A stretch of DNA of 64,000 nt from Cryptomeria japonica (GCF_030272615.1 NC_081408.1:402407889-402471888), one strand, 5' to 3'. Shown: positions 1 through 13,513, counted from the first letter of the stretch. Translations and numbers: made by a program. The notes: generated by a model not told the origin, from the letters alone.

Positions 1-420
1 GATAAGAATTGCAAGCCAAAGACAAGAGGATTTCTTATCCCATGCGTTCCCATAGGGATAAGAGATAGGTTGCAGGCTAAGAAACCATTAGTCTGAAGGC
101 TTATCCTGCAAGGGGTAGACACATGAAGAAAAGCATTCTCGAGTAGCACACAGATAGAGGGCAATGAGAAACACGGGATAAGAGGATTCCTAAAAGGTAT
201 ATTTAGAGCTTTATCCCATGAAGCAAAACAAGGATTCCTCTTGTGCTGTGGGATAAGAAGAGATAGAAGCTGATGAGGTCAACATAGCAGAAGCTTATCC
301 TACGATGATGAAAGAGATGCTCCCAAGTAACGTGGGATAAGAGAGCAAAGTAAATACAAAGGAGGGCTTATCCCGTAGACATAGTAAATATCATGGGATG
401 GCTGGAGTAAGTCATAATGA
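1..420. repeat. Array of GGGATAAG/CTTATCCC motifs in alternating orientation
   Basis: Nine copies of an octamer core lie near 34(-), 55(+), 100(-), 175(+), 210(-), 250(+), 294(-), 334(+) and 367(-). Orientation alternates strictly and spacing is about 20-75 bases. The core contains GATAAG, the plant I-box/GATA-factor motif. The DNA between copies is not obviously repeated. It precedes the decayed ORF at 865, so it may be the leader or LTR part of that element. Role unknown. Confidence 0.6.
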
Positions 421-864
421 TAAAAATTTTGACAAGTCAAAGGTGGTCGAAGCAGCTTCATAAAATGCCAAGTCACCATTCAAAAGACATTGAAGGACAA
501 TTTTGGTTGTTCATTACTTGATGAACATATGAAATTCAAATCTGGCGCCAATGACCAACTCTATCCAACATAAATGAATTAATGGTGACACCATAAAAGA
601 GATTTATTAGTATTCTTCATTACCTTGAAGCCGAAAGAAAATTCAAAGTGTTTCCTAGAGCGAGAAGAAGAGCGTGTTTCAGCGAACCAGTGCACCCTCC
701 AAAAATTCAATCAAACGAAACCAGTAAGTCGATTATCTCACCATCATTGTGCATTGTTAGGGTGTTATAGTTGTGTGTATGCATTACTTTCTATGTGTGC
801 CCTAGAGCCTGTAGGTTTGTGTCTGCTTTTAATTTTCTAGGGCTTCTTTGTTTTAAGTGGTAAA
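421..864. other. Non-coding leader upstream of decayed ORF
   Basis: No supported gene. A short open frame at 625-840 has no recognisable composition or family. The stretch probably belongs to the same element as the ORF starting at 865. Confidence 0.4.
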
Positions 865-3800
865 ATGGCTTCTCCCACTAAGAAATCTGATAACCCCAAT
901 GCAAAGAAAACCCTTGTTGCAGAATCCAACTCCTTAATTCCTATCACTGAAGCTACACCTATTGATATGATTTCTCCTCTGTAGGAGATAGCAAGTGCTC
1001 CCACTATTGAGCCGAACCCTAGAGCTGCCTTGCAAGCCTCTGAGGAGGTTGAAGCTAGCACCCTTCCAAAGGAAAAGGCCACAAAGAGAAAAAGAAAAAC
1101 AATTCAAAAGACTACCACTATTGTCGCAGATAGCGAGTCTTTAGATGAGCCTGCTCTCACTCCAAAAGCTAGAAAACAAACCCAGAAGAGGAGAAGAGTT
1201 GCCTAAAAAACCTCTATTGAAGCACCCACTACTGGAACTCCTCCTCCTATAGAAAGTGCCCCTATTGCAACTAACCCTCCTGCTGAGGAAACCCCAATTC
1301 CTCAAGGGCAAACTCCTTAGAAGGAGAACCCTCAGAAGCAAGTTAAAGAAACTACTCCTGCAAAGAAGTCAACCCCCAAAACTACAAGGCGACATAGGTA
1401 GCCATCAAAGGGAGAATCATCTACCCAGATAGAGATAACAACCAAACCTACTACCCCTCTTGCTCCTACAATGACCTCAGAAGAATTGTAGCATGAAGTT
1501 GAACAAAAATTAGAGGAATCTGCATAGAGGCCAACTAGACAAACAAGGAGTCTATGCCAAGACCTCTTGCAATTATTTGAGGGCTCCTCTATGCATGATA
1601 ATATTAGAATTGCCTTAAATGATAAGGAGGAAGGGTGCAGAAATGCTTTTACAAAAAAAAGAGGCTGGGACATTTTTTACTATTTTTATTGCAACAAAGA
1701 CAAGCCTGTCCTAGTATCCAACCCTTGGACATTGAATTTGGGGAAACTGGTTGTACCAAATATTTTTTTTGAGCCTATATTGATAAGGAAATTGTCTGAA
1801 GCTTATGATGCTCCAAGCCTAACTGTAATAACTGTAGAAGGCTATATCCTACTAAACATCTCGCACATAGCTATTGTTGAATGTTTTGGTTTGGATGGGT
1901 CTGCCCTCAAGGGCATCAACATGGACAATCTAAAAAGGGATTATCAGTATAAAAAGGACAGGTATAGAAGGACCTTGTTCCTCCCTTCACGAGGAAACTT
2001 TTCAAGAATTCACAAAATTATGTCCTACCATCTGAAAGGGAACCTTTGAAATTGGAATGCTTTGAACCCTACTTTGTTAAAACCTACTATGCATTGGGGC
2101 ATATTCTTGGAGTAGATTGTAAGCATACTCAAATGCCCATTGGTTTCATGATGATTGCTATCAACATCCAACACCCTTCACTAAATGAATTGTATGATTT
2201 TACAACTATCATTCATGACAAGTTGCATGAGGGGTTAATTAGAGCAAAGAATAAAGATGAGAAGCTGGAATTAAAACATTCCTCTTTATTATTCCATTTG
2301 ATTCTTTATCAGAACAAAACTTACTGGGGTCCAGAATTGATGATAAGGACAAATGACACATACATAGGTTTTAAGTGGCCAATGCAGAGGTGGACTCAAG
2401 TATGGGATAAGGGGTCTAGGTATGGTTATTATTGTGTTTTCTTTGACCATTTTGTCGTGAAGATTTTGTCAAGGCTTGGAGTTGGGTTACCAAGGCTGCC
2501 CAAGAACATCATCAAAATTTTGAGAGTAAAAAGTTGTAGTGTTGATGGATTGGTATATCTTGAAGGTGCATTCACCCATAATTTTGGGGACTTCTTTTTC
2601 TATGGCAATTGCACTATCATTAGGGTCTATGGGTGTGAGTAGGGACCCCATGTGTTGCCACTTTTTGTTTCTCAAAGACTAGTATTTCTTGAATTCATCT
2701 GGTAGATAATGTGGATGGAGAAAGATCAAATTAAAACTGATAAGAAAGAGAATCTCCTCCCTAGGGTGACTATTTTTGATGAATTCACTGTAGAGTGTGA
2801 TACTTTAGAGAAGGTACAGGATTTTTTGGTAAAAAACTATAGATTAAAGGTTGCCCCAGCCAAGCATTTTGACCCCAAAGGGTCTATAAATGATCTTACA
2901 ATACACAGGCTAAAGGAGAAAGGTTTTTTCCATTCTTTTGATGAAAGAGAGGACCTAATTAGAAATACCTTCCCTACTGATGTAGATCATAGAAGGAAAA
3001 AGTGGAAGCTTATGAAGAAGCTTGAGAGGGAAAGGAAGAAGGAGGATCCTAATTTTGAGGGTATTTGAAGAAATTTTCAGAATGATTTTGCTAGGATGTC
3101 TTTCATGATTAGAAAGGAAGATGACATAATAAAAATTGAGATGGAGAGAAGGGATGCTAGGGATAAAGGGGTTGAATTTGAAGAAAAACCAATTGACCCA
3201 ACCCCTACAGTATACAAAATCAAGGGAAAATTAGTAACAGTTGAAGAAATATCTCGTGGAACCTCTCAACATGTTGCATAAAGAGAAAGGCAAGCTGCTA
3301 CTGAGCAAACAAGAAAAAATGAGAAGGGGAAAGCAAAAATATATGATTTTGTATATATTCAAGAAGATTTTGATGCAAATGTGCCACCACCTTCTCCCTC
3401 ATGGGAAAAATTTCATGAAGATGAAGTTGCTAAAGTCCTCAATGATTTAGATAGGGTTGTCATCCCAAGGACAATCCCCATAAAAGAAGCAAATGATGAA
3501 ATTATTGTTGCTTCAAAGAACTTTATGGCAGATGACAATTTTTTGAACTCTCCCGAGTTCAAATCTTTTTGGCTTAGGTAAAAATTAAAGAACTTATCTG
3601 ATGAGGAGATTAGGAATTTTGATATGAATAGCTTCAGATACACCCTTGAAGAATGCATGGAAATGATACAAAACAGTGGCATGCTTCTTGTTCCTAGCTG
3701 GGATTTTGAGAAAATTTTCTTGTTAAATCAAATCATGCAGCAAAAGGACCCCAATTTTTCTAAAGAGTTTGGAGAGCATGGGTCAGGGATAAGCATAAGC

Positions 3801-4828
3801 CTAAAGGCTTTTTCTCTATGGCTAAGGCCCCAAATTTTCAGAAGCCTATGGTTTTGTAGGGTGGACAACAAAAGACAGGAGATACAGTGGTTAGGACACT
3901 AGAGGATACTACTACATCTGAGGTTGTGGCAATCACACCACATGCAGTCCAATTTGCTCAGCTAGTAGTTGAAGATCTTGAGCAAAAACATTTAAGGTTG
4001 AAGGACATGCATGTGGCCCAAAATGCAAGTCACAATAAGTTATTCATTTAAAATGTTGCATTAAAGGAGCAAATAAAGAAGATGACTGTAGACTCTCCAG
4101 GAGGAATTAAACCCGAAGAATTGGAAAGGATGAACAAAGAGTTGCAAAGGGTTAGAGATGAGGCTGAAAATAATTATTTTGAAATCAAGAAATCTTCAAT
4201 TTGGTAGATTTCAAATAAGATTATTGATAAGTTGAATGAGGTACATACTTCATATTCTTTGACATCTCAGCTACTTAGCCAGCTAGATGAAATTCTTTCA
4301 TTCTTTCTACCCATCATGATAACTTGGCTGCCAAAGAGTCAAATTTTAAAGGAAGTCACGCTGGCAGTCAAGAATGCAGACTCTCCACCCCAAATTCTGT
4401 GAGTAACTTGGAAGAATTATAATTTATTGATTAAGGAGTTACCCAAAATAGAGGATGAAAAAAAAAAATTGATGGGGATGATTAATTCTTTTCAAGGGCT
4501 GAAAAAGTGGGATATCCCCACAATTTTGATAGGTGAAGGACAAATCAAAAGCCTAGAAGAGTGGAAGAAAGGCTTCCAAGATGCCATTAATGCAATTTTG
4601 ACTTCTCTGGCTACTGACTTGACCCAAGGTGATACATATTATGATATTATTGATAAAATTATGGATGTTGATTTAATGTATAAAATGTTTACTTTGGGAG
4701 CTGCAACTGTGCCAACCCACAAGACAAAAGAAGCAATGAGTAAGTTGCAAGGCTTAAGGGATTTTTCTTGGCCGGTTGATGAAATAGAAACTTTACACAG
4801 AAAGTATTGTTCTTTAGAAGAAGAGTAG
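865..4828 (+). pseudogene. Large decayed ORF of unknown transposon family
   Basis: From ATG 865 one frame runs to about 2049. It is broken only by stops at 982, 1204, 1318, 1399, 1489 and 1525, all in frame with each other. A frameshift near 2046 moves to a second frame that runs to about 3850 with stops near 2640, 2703, 3066 and 3279; further coding continues to 4828. The protein would be roughly 1,300 residues: a Lys/Pro/Thr-rich basic N-terminus (KRKRK, QKRRR), a globular middle (1567-2642), then charged, probably coiled-coil sequence (about 2700-4800). I recognise no gag, protease, RT or transposase motif. Five of the first six stops are TAG and one is TAA, each one C-to-T step from a Gln codon. 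Possibly a structural ORF of a gypsy-like element. Confidence 0.55.
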
Positions 4829-4859
4829 CCTGAAGAGGAAGACTAGTCTCAGTCATTCC

Positions 4860-6060
4860 ATTTTTGTCAGTCCTAAAATTTTTGTGCAGGTTGTCTATTT
4901 TTGGAGAATGATTAGAGCGCTCAACTAGCAAGGACCAGTCTCCAAGAAACCTGCCATCAAATACCAAACTGCACTTTTGATCCTGACAGGAGAAGATATG
5001 AAGTACAAATGTGAGGGTACCTTTTGCAAGTCCATGGCCCAAGCTCCCAGGATGATGCCTTCTCAACCACCTTCATTAAATGCATCAAGGAAGATTGCAC
5101 ACAGAGAACAAAGGACCTAAGAATTAGGTTAAATTTGTAATGCAAATAAATTTTCACATGTGTCTTCTTTGGCTTGAGGCTTGTTTTGCTCCCTTGTGTT
5201 ATAAAAGGGAATTTAGGGCCAAGAAGAAGGATTTCAAATTTTTTATTAGTATGTACTAGGTAAACTGTAGAGCAATATAGTGACAGTTAGTCTTTCACAA
5301 GTTTAATGAGTCAAAATTGTTTATCATGAGCGTATCAACCATCTTTTGAAAATCAATAAAGAATACTTTCATTTTCTTGCTCCAATCTCTAGTGTTTTAT
5401 TATATAAGCTTAAGTGTTAATGATATTTTAGCTTGTATTATTTAATGGAGAATGTGTGTTGTTTGATGGGTTTCATTTCCAGTATATGAATTAAATTCTG
5501 TCTTAAATAGTGCAGTATGTATCTGCAAAAGTGTGAGGAAGGAGTGGATGCATTCTCATTCTGAGCATGTTAAGCAAGTCTTATATGTTTAGTATTAAAT
5601 TTAAATGCTTATTATATGATACTTTTTGTCATTAGGCATGTTATTTGACTATGTATCCCCCTTTAACAAGCACTGGTTGCACTTTTCTAAGTTTCTAGAT
5701 CATTTTCACATTCTTATTTCACCTTTTATATTTAAGTTTTTCTATTTTTCTGCATTAGTAGAATAGATTAGAGCCAACTTTCAATGCAAGAAAAGTGATA
5801 CAAGCTAAGGTTCAAGCCAAAATTTGTAGTTCATCATACTTTCCTTGGTATATTTTCATTGAAAGCATCTGCTATATATTGCAATGTTTGTTTATACAAA
5901 GCTAAAATGTTGTATAACATAGCAATAGGGATACCCACCTAGGTCCTGCAAAGCCTGAAGAGAAGAAGATTGCAACTTTTATGCTGAATCTTGTTCATTG
6001 GCCAAATCCAATCCTAGGTTTGTTTATGAGTTAGTGGCTATTTCTCTAGGATTTAGGATC
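4860..6060. other. Non-coding stretch with promoter-like TATA box
   Basis: AT-rich DNA with no coding frame I can support. TATAAAAG lies at 5200-5207. It could be the 3' untranslated region or LTR of the element carrying the ORF at 865-4828, but I found no second LTR copy in the window. Confidence 0.35.
5200..5207 (+). promoter_or_regulatory. TATA box candidate (TATAAAAG)
   Basis: A consensus plant TATA octamer followed by an A/G-rich stretch, in non-coding DNA. Typical of an LTR promoter; unconfirmed without a matching LTR copy. Confidence 0.3.
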
Positions 6061-6086
6061 TGCTGATTTGGGAACCAACACAACCA

Positions 6087-7200
6087 ATGGTGCAATTTCA
6101 ACAATGTGCTCAACCAGCTACACAATGTCAACAACTAGTTCAACCAAATGTGGAGTGCCAAAAAAAAACTCATTCAACAAATCAATATCAAAAACTAAAA
6201 CCAGAAATTCAAAAACAAAAGTTGCAACTCACACCAAACCAAAACCAAATCACTTTCAAACAAATCCAAAATCAAAACCCAACTACGTCAAAGCCTCGCA
6301 AGGACTCAAATGCTTCCTCAAAGAAAGATATCTCTTTCAGACATTTCCTAAAGAGAATCCTAAGCAATTTTTCTAAGAAAGATCAAAATTATATACCTGT
6401 GTCTAGCAACGTCTCATCCCCCTATAAGAAAATTGACTCTCCAATGGCCTCTATTCCTACACCTTTGGAATCTTTGCAAGAGCCTCCCATATCATCCTCA
6501 CCAAATGGTACATCCAATGACGAAATCCCCCAAGGGATATCTACAATATATTTCCAAGATAATCCAATTCATGAGGAAAGTCCCTGCCATGCTTCAGAAA
6601 TGCTTGACCCAATGCCACCATGTGCTTCATTCCCCATCAAACCTATTTTAGATGATCCCATTCAAATTTCATCTCCCTCATGTCAAAACATTGATTCCTT
6701 GCCAAAATCCCCCATGTATATCCAAATTCCAACCCCATGTCAAGAGGATAATTTAGAGCATGAAGAAATGAGTCTTAAACTAAATCAAGATCAAGATCCT
6801 GAAACCTTATCATTATATTTTATTGTTGAGTAGGATCCCATCTTCCCAGACACTAATGATGATCCCCGTATTCATGTCCATTCTATCCAAGAACACAACA
6901 AATTTTCAAGTCTCATTGGCATTCCACTCCTTGAAAAAGCTCAAGATACCCCCTCCATCCTTTCCGATTATCCCATTGAAATTCAAGATCAGGGCACCTT
7001 TAAAGAGGAATCTAGTGATCTTCCTCATTGTCAAGATCAAAGTATCCTTCCAGATTCATGTCTACCTCAAAACCCTATCATCCCTTTAAATCCTCCACAA
7101 GATCCCTTTTTTCCTCCATATACACCCGAAGATCTCATTTCTTTTGACGATCCCACTCCATCTCATGTAGAACCTGTCATTGATCCTGACCCCCTCATAA
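6087..7200 (+). pseudogene. Gln/Pro/Ser-rich decayed ORF, function unknown
   Basis: An open frame of 248 codons (6087-6833) continues in frame beyond a single TAG (6831) to about 7200. The N-terminal 60 residues are Gln-rich with repeated short QC/QP motifs, then a basic segment, then long Pro/Ser/Asp-rich sequence with many PI and DP pairs, so it is likely disordered. No zinc knuckle, protease or polymerase motif is visible. It follows the decayed ORF at 865-4828 on the same strand and may belong to the same element. It could equally be a retroelement gag-like or extra ORF. No known family recognised. Confidence 0.4.
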
Positions 7201-8080
7201 TTCTAACATGTTGGTACAAGATGTTCATGAACCCTCTACATGCACAATGGGCTCCTCCACTTTGGTCTAATCTTATCCACTTCATGATCCCATCCTTGTT
7301 TCATATCATATCCACATCATAATGGACTCACATCTTCTTCCCAAAGCAAAGAGTATCCTATGGGTGAAAATATTTATAAAGGCAAAGGGGTAGACCTTCA
7401 AAAGCAATAACCTCTCCATATCAAATAAAATATTAATGGTCATGGCCTCAGTGGCATTCCTCAAGATGTTGGTATCCCTACCAAACCTAAATCCAAACAT
7501 ACGCTACAAAGGACCACTAAGAGAAAAAAGAAAAGTCAAAATCTATATGGGTTCCTAAATCCCTTATGCATGTAATGTGTTCCAAGGAACCACAAGAGCA
7601 TGAAAAATAAAAAAAACAATGTCGATTCTCAAGAGGCTCATAGAAGCACAAAAATAAACATCCAAAATTGCTATTCCTCCATCCAAACCTTTCAAATATA
7701 TTCCTCCATTGCCTCCTTCATCCATTTTGGGTCCTTATGTCCCAAAATCCCTAGCCTTTCCTCCATCCAAATATCAATATCTGAAATCCACTTTTCCTCC
7801 ATCAGTCCACCACCCATCAAGGTGTGTGCCAATGTTAATCTTGCCAACATTTCCATCCACTCAAGCATAATTCTTCTAATACACTACCCATTATCCAATG
7901 CATATTTTCCTTCCTTATGTCCCTCTAATCTAATATTTTTCATAAATCCTCACCTTAGTCCCATTTCAATTCTATATCATTATCCTGCCAACGAAAATTC
8001 AAAAAAATCAAAAAGAAAAGAAAAGAAATAAGAGTAAAGAAAAATAATTCATCCACTGGCAAAAACCTAGCAAACGGGCA
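7201..8080. other. Pyrimidine-rich non-coding DNA
   Basis: The plus strand is rich in CCTCC, CCATCC and TTCC runs, especially 7670-8000. Small open frames here (for example 7600-8031) have low-complexity Ser/Ile/Pro composition and look fortuitous. No gene supported. Confidence 0.4.
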
Positions 8081-9530
8081 CCTTGGACAAGTACCATGAT
8101 GAAAACTTGCCAAACAGGTGTCATGCATTATTCATGAACTTCTTGCATACCACACTTGGGGGCAGATTCCATTTATGCTATCCTATAATATCTTATTTGA
8201 TCCAAGAGGATTCAGAAAACCTAAAAAAATTCACAGCCTCAAAATCCAGTGAAACCTACATCATTGGAAAGAGCTCGCTAACATGATCCTAGTGCAACCT
8301 GAACCGCGTCAAAAGGAGGTCCTATGTAGGAGTTATGCTCGATCAAAATTTGGTCAACATGTGGTAAGAGATGGTCAAACAAAATAATTAATGATCATGG
8401 AACATTTATCTACCAGTTCCATCATGTAGAGCTCGATGAGAGCTTTCCAACGTATTTTGAACAAACCAAATCCGAGTCCGTATGTGAAAGTTATGACCGG
8501 TCAAAGTGTTGGTCAAACTTAGTCAAAATGATGGCGTTGCTTGACACTTGGTAGTTGAATGTATGTTGATGTGGCAAGTGTAGGTGATGTGGCAAAAATG
8601 TGGATCCCCCTAAATTCATGTACCACTACACCCATTATTTTATTTCACAAAATCTATTTTTTGTGGGATTCCAAGCGGATTTTGTGGGATCCCAAGATTT
8701 TATAAGATTTAAAGGCAAATCTTCTAAAAATTAACAAACCAAGAATTAACCCATTTAAAACAATTTATAAATAAAATAACCTTTAATGATTATTAAATAA
8801 AATACAAAAATCTAATGAATAAAAAAAAACTCCCAAAACCAATATAGCCCATGAATGGAAAATGTTAAGGGCTTAAAAAATAATTTAAAATGGTTTGTAA
8901 TGGGGATTGTTATTGTTTTATTTGTAAAATAAGGGAAATTGATTGTAAGGGGGTTATATTGTTGTTTTGATGCTTAGGCCTTATTAAGGCATATTTTTAT
9001 GTATAAAAGGGGGGTGAAGGTGTTTGATTTTTCATTGAAGTGATTTTTGACAAGAAATTCTCTTGAAGAGAATTGGTCAATTGGGAGGATTTTTCCAAGC
9101 ACAAAGACATTGTCATTTTGTAATATTTTCCTTTGTAATTGGGTTATGACGCAAAATTGAATCCTAACCTAAGCAAGAGAGTAAGAAGGTGACTTTAGGT
9201 GCAAAATAGAGTCTGTGAGAGATTCTGGTGTAGGACTAAAGATTGGGTGATGTACAGAATTCATAATTGGTTGGCATCATTAATAAAGCAGTTCCTTATT
9301 GAGAAGCGGACCCAGAGACGTAGCTCAAATTGAGTGAACTCCATTATCAAGCTTGTGATCTCTATTCTTCTCTTTTGTCTTATAATTCTCTTTCAGTATC
9401 TGATTCTTTGAGTTTTCTAATTTCAAAATATAAGTAATTAGTTTATGTTTCATTAATTTGGATAAAGAACAAGTGAATTCTATTTTCCATAATTCTATTA
9501 AATCTAGGAAAATAGTCTATAATTAGGAAT
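8081..9530 (+). repeat. LTR-like non-coding region with TATA box
   Basis: No coding frame. TATAAAAG at 9002-9009 is followed by an A/G-rich leader, the layout of an LTR U3/R boundary. A paired LTR was not found, so limits are approximate. Confidence 0.3.
9002..9009 (+). promoter_or_regulatory. TATA box candidate (TATAAAAG)
   Basis: A consensus octamer followed by a G run, inside LTR-like DNA. Probably a retroelement promoter. Confidence 0.35.
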
Positions 9531-9575
9531 TACATGCAATTATTTTGTAAACATCTAAAATCAGATCACTATTGC

Positions 9576-9647
9576 CCTTTATTATTTCATTATCCCATTA
9601 TATCCTATTGTCCTTTATTATTTCATTATCCCATTATATCCTATTGT
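9576..9647. repeat. Two-copy 36-bp tandem repeat
   Basis: The unit beginning CCTTTATTATTTC is repeated head to tail at 9576 and 9612 with essentially no differences, so the duplication looks recent. Confidence 0.85.
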
Positions 9648-10349
9648 ACCCTTTCCATACCCTCAATTATTATGTCATATCCTATCGTCCTTCATGTTCA
9701 TATTCTCTTTTCCACCTTTGATCTTAACAAGGCTAAAGATCTTCATGAACATCATGCATCCTATTCATAGCTTTTGGTCTTTATCCATTGGCTTATTATA
9801 ACCTTTCATCCGTATTCATTTTCTTATTGCAACCTTCTATCACTATACCTTATCCTATCATATCCCTTATCCTATCCATTTCCCATCACTGTCCATACAC
9901 TTTTCTGTCCCTTGATCTTGATCCAACGTAAGGACATAAAATGCAAAAAAATGGTTTTAAAAACCTCTTGACATGTCCCTCATGCCATGCCATTGCTTTA
10001 CATTGTCATATCTAGTCCCTTATCCTATTACATGATAGCCCTTGGACATTGAATCTATTTTGTCTCTATAATAATCTTCCCACTATCCACCAACATTTTA
10101 GCAAGCTTATTTATCCATTTTTCATATCCCTTGTCTTGCTAGATGATGGGGAGATTCTCAAAAAAGAGTTACACTTTTCTCAATAGGTAGGTAAAGAATG
10201 TTTTAGTGGGTCTCCAACACTCTTCACTATTCCATTAACAAGTCAAACAATCAAACTCCCTTGGAGTGCTCCCTATCACTTTATTTTCTGCAATTGCTCT
10301 CAAGCATGGCTAGGATTCACTAGAGTAAATCCAACTATTAGAACATCCA
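9648..10349. other. Pyrimidine-rich DNA without a gene
   Basis: Repeated short TATCC, CCTTAT and CCCATT strings on the plus strand. No coding sequence supported. Confidence 0.4.
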
Positions 10350-11733
10350 AATCTCCAACACACAATTGCAAGGGTCTCAGGGGGTTTTTAGTGAGTGTTT
10401 CAACTCCATTCAAGTGGTTCTTCAATTGGTTTCTCTCAATTTTCCCATCGCTTCCTCTTCTTCCTATTTTCTAGGCCTAGTAGCTCTAAAGCCCCTATTA
10501 GCCCTACCTTGCCGATTTTTGTGCAATTACTTAGAAAACCTTCAAAGGACCTCACAAAATATTTGGTCATCCGAGTACTCTTTTGGAAATTTTTTTGGAT
10601 TCACTAGGGTACGTTGTCTGGTCTAACCGTACTAGTACGGATCCCAAAATTGGCACTTTTGAGGGTTTTAGAGTTAATAGTCTTCACCAAAGGAGTTTGT
10701 TGGCTTCTACACCTTGTCACACCTCCATATTTTCATTGAGACTCTGCTATGCATCATACTTCCATTCCAAACACTTGGCACATTCACATTTGTTCATCCC
10801 TACAAATAAAGACAAAATTGACAGTCATATTCCTAGCCGAGCTATGGCAGAGCTCACCTAGGATATGATAGCAAGTGACTTACAAAACCTCTAGGACATT
10901 CCAAAGAATAAATACACAATAAAAAGGTTCCATGACTTGAATCCCAAGGTTAATTGAGCAAACATAATGGGATTTCAATTTGGAACCATGTTTGGGGTCT
11001 TAAACCCTTGCTCAGACCGAGAGCAGTGCAGTAAGAGACAATTTGTAAACACACTTCAAACCTACACTAAGGAAAGATATGAAAAATTCCTAAGCAAAAC
11101 AATATCATACACTAAACCATCATGAAATAATAGTAACAAGATCTATCCATTTGGTGCGGACTACTGCTACCAAAATGATAAAATATAAGGCAAAAATCTG
11201 GAAATTGACTTCAAATTCTATTCAAACTTGCTCTTGGATATTCCAACCTATGTACAATCATTAAAAAAACATTTTATATTCCTTCTTGGTCATAACAAAC
11301 TCCTTATTGGTTTCCTAACCACCAATTTGCTCAAGTTTGCAAAGTTGCTCAAAGAGTTGCAAAAAGTTGTCAAGCAACAATGACAACTTTTGCTCAATTT
11401 TGCATTTTTGCCATTTATGTATTTCTATTCATACTAAACCTCCTAGGATTATTCCCTAACATCAAAATGACATGACTAAATTCCCTATGAGGATTTACAA
11501 GACGTTTTACATCATAATGCAAAATAATGCCATTTTAGGCTTACAAGGGCTCATTGGCCAAATCTAGGAAGACAAACAAACCTTAGTGACAATCACCATT
11601 CAAATGACTACCAAACACACATGTGGACCTCTAAATATTCCATTATTCAAACATTGATTCAAAATATGAATAATCACTCCAAAATTTGGAAATGCATCAA
11701 CAAACTAGTAAAAAACTAGGTGCTCCTGCACCA
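10350..11733 (-). repeat. Divergent LTR related to element D
   Basis: The right end is TGCTCCTGCACCA, identical to the right end of the 5' LTR of element D (21493-21505). Further landmarks shared in order with the D LTRs include a stretch near 11330-11400 resembling 14980-15010 (TTGTCAAG / TTGACAAC). No polypurine tract follows, so this is a solo or broken LTR of a sister family. The left limit is not resolved. Confidence 0.45.
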
Positions 11734-11760
11734 CTAGACACAGGGGCAAAGAATCCTAAG

Positions 11761-11868
11761 AATCAAATAAAGTCCTAAAAAATAAATAAAAATCAAATAA
11801 AGTCCTAAAAAAATCAATAAAAATCAAATAAAGTCCTTAAAAATCACTAAAAATCACATAAACGTCTC
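11761..11868. repeat. Short tandem repeat, unit about 30-31 bp
   Basis: Units starting AATCAAATAAAGTCC begin at 11761, 11791 and 11822, with a degenerate fourth at 11852. Very A-rich. Confidence 0.8.
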
Positions 11869-13460
11869 GGAATAATCCAAAAACATTCATAAAATGTCTT
11901 GAAAAAAGCACGAAAAATCAAAAAGTTCAAAAACCTAAAAAACGGAAAACCTTTAAAAATTAAAAAACAATCACTTTCATTTCATATCACTAATAAACTA
12001 TCCCTTTTGTACATAGACATATATCTGCGTAGACACAAACAGAAAACATGATAAACACTATGCTTCATGAAATAAAGTATCAATAGATGAACTATTTAAC
12101 TAAGCAAGCATTCAAACTGATCTGATTGTCCTATCAATCACCATCAGCACCAACATTGTCATGGGTCTTATATAGGGTGTTGTATACTCAAAACTAGACT
12201 ATGTCCTATCTTACATGAGGTATTGCATTCCCTAAAACTAGATAGAATGATCATCCTATCATCACAACAATATCACTACTGACAATAAGATTAGAATGAC
12301 TATTTGACTTGTTTGAATTTGTGAGTTATATTTTATTGATTTATATTTGACCATGTTCCAATGTTGCTCGATGATGTCATTGAGTGATTTAGAGTGGTCG
12401 GGATTGGTCATGGTCTATTGTTTTTTCTTTCTGTTTGCAGAGTTTTTTGTAGCATTCTGGGCAAGTATGTCCTAGGTGTGTATGTTGGCATGTTCACATC
12501 ATGGTACCTTTGACATACATAATGTCTTAGGATGGTTGAACCATTCCTTGTTTGCTATGTGCCTGTCTTATACAAAGGGATTGCATTATCGCCCTGGCTT
12601 TCATTGCCATGGTACACTACATCCATTTTGCCATATCAAATAAAGGTTCTCACCTACTATTTTATATTTGTGAAAGAAATTTTTTCTTCACCACTAACTA
12701 TTCTTCATCTAATTTCCTCTTACTAACATTTCTTCTATCAATCCTCATTGTCAGTTTGATCTAGTACTCCAGTATGCCAAAAGCATGTTGCATCCTACAT
12801 TCATTGGGTATTATGTTTTCACACTGTAAACATTTCTTACATCACATAGAAAACAAAAAACAAGACATTTGCATATCATTATTACTTATTGCATTATATA
12901 TCAGAGCAAAAACATAAACAAATACACTTTTCATTCATTTTCATTTCATGAGCATCTAAGACATTCATTCATATTCATCATCTGAGAAGAAATCCATTGC
13001 ATATCATATCATCTATATCAAAAATTATCGGAGTACAAAACCAACCTGTTCGTGTCCAATATGGCCCATAGGATAAGTACACGATACACAAAAAGTGTCT
13101 AAATCAAAATGGGAAAGTATGTCCCTATAACAGGGTGCTCCCTCTATCCTCCTAACCTCTGTAATGTCCCAAGGATGAAGCTCCTCTTATCCTCGGTCCT
13201 TCCTGTGGTGGTCCTCTTGGCCCAATTACTCCCATGCTAATTTGTGTCCTTCCACTTTCTTTTATAGCCTTTTGAGGTGTCTAGATGGACATGCATCCTC
13301 TCCAAGTTGTATTGGTTGTGGTCTTATTCTCCTTGTCATGCTTGAATCTTTTGCATCTGACCTCTGATTTTCAATCTGTTTGAACCAATGGCTTCCTAGT
13401 GTTATTGTCAATCAATTGGCCTCTTTTCTAGATTTTTCCATCCAATTCCTCGAGGGGGAA
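11869..13460. other. No gene recognised
   Basis: A-rich then mixed DNA. Open frames (for example 12532-12726) are short and carry no family signal. It ends at the TRIM insertion site, whose left flank GGGAA (13456-13460) is half of a target-site duplication. Confidence 0.4.
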
Positions 13461-13513
13461 TTTTGGTGTTGGAAATAATCCACACCCAGACTGACGATGG
13501 ACTGGTCGAAGAG

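Noticed and set aside
625-840. 71-codon ORF before the large decayed ORF
   Set aside because: Short, Cys/Leu-rich, no conserved pattern, and it sits in the probable leader.
9576-11868. CRISPR-like or satellite arrays
   Set aside because: Only two to four short tandem copies without spacers; ordinary plant microduplications.
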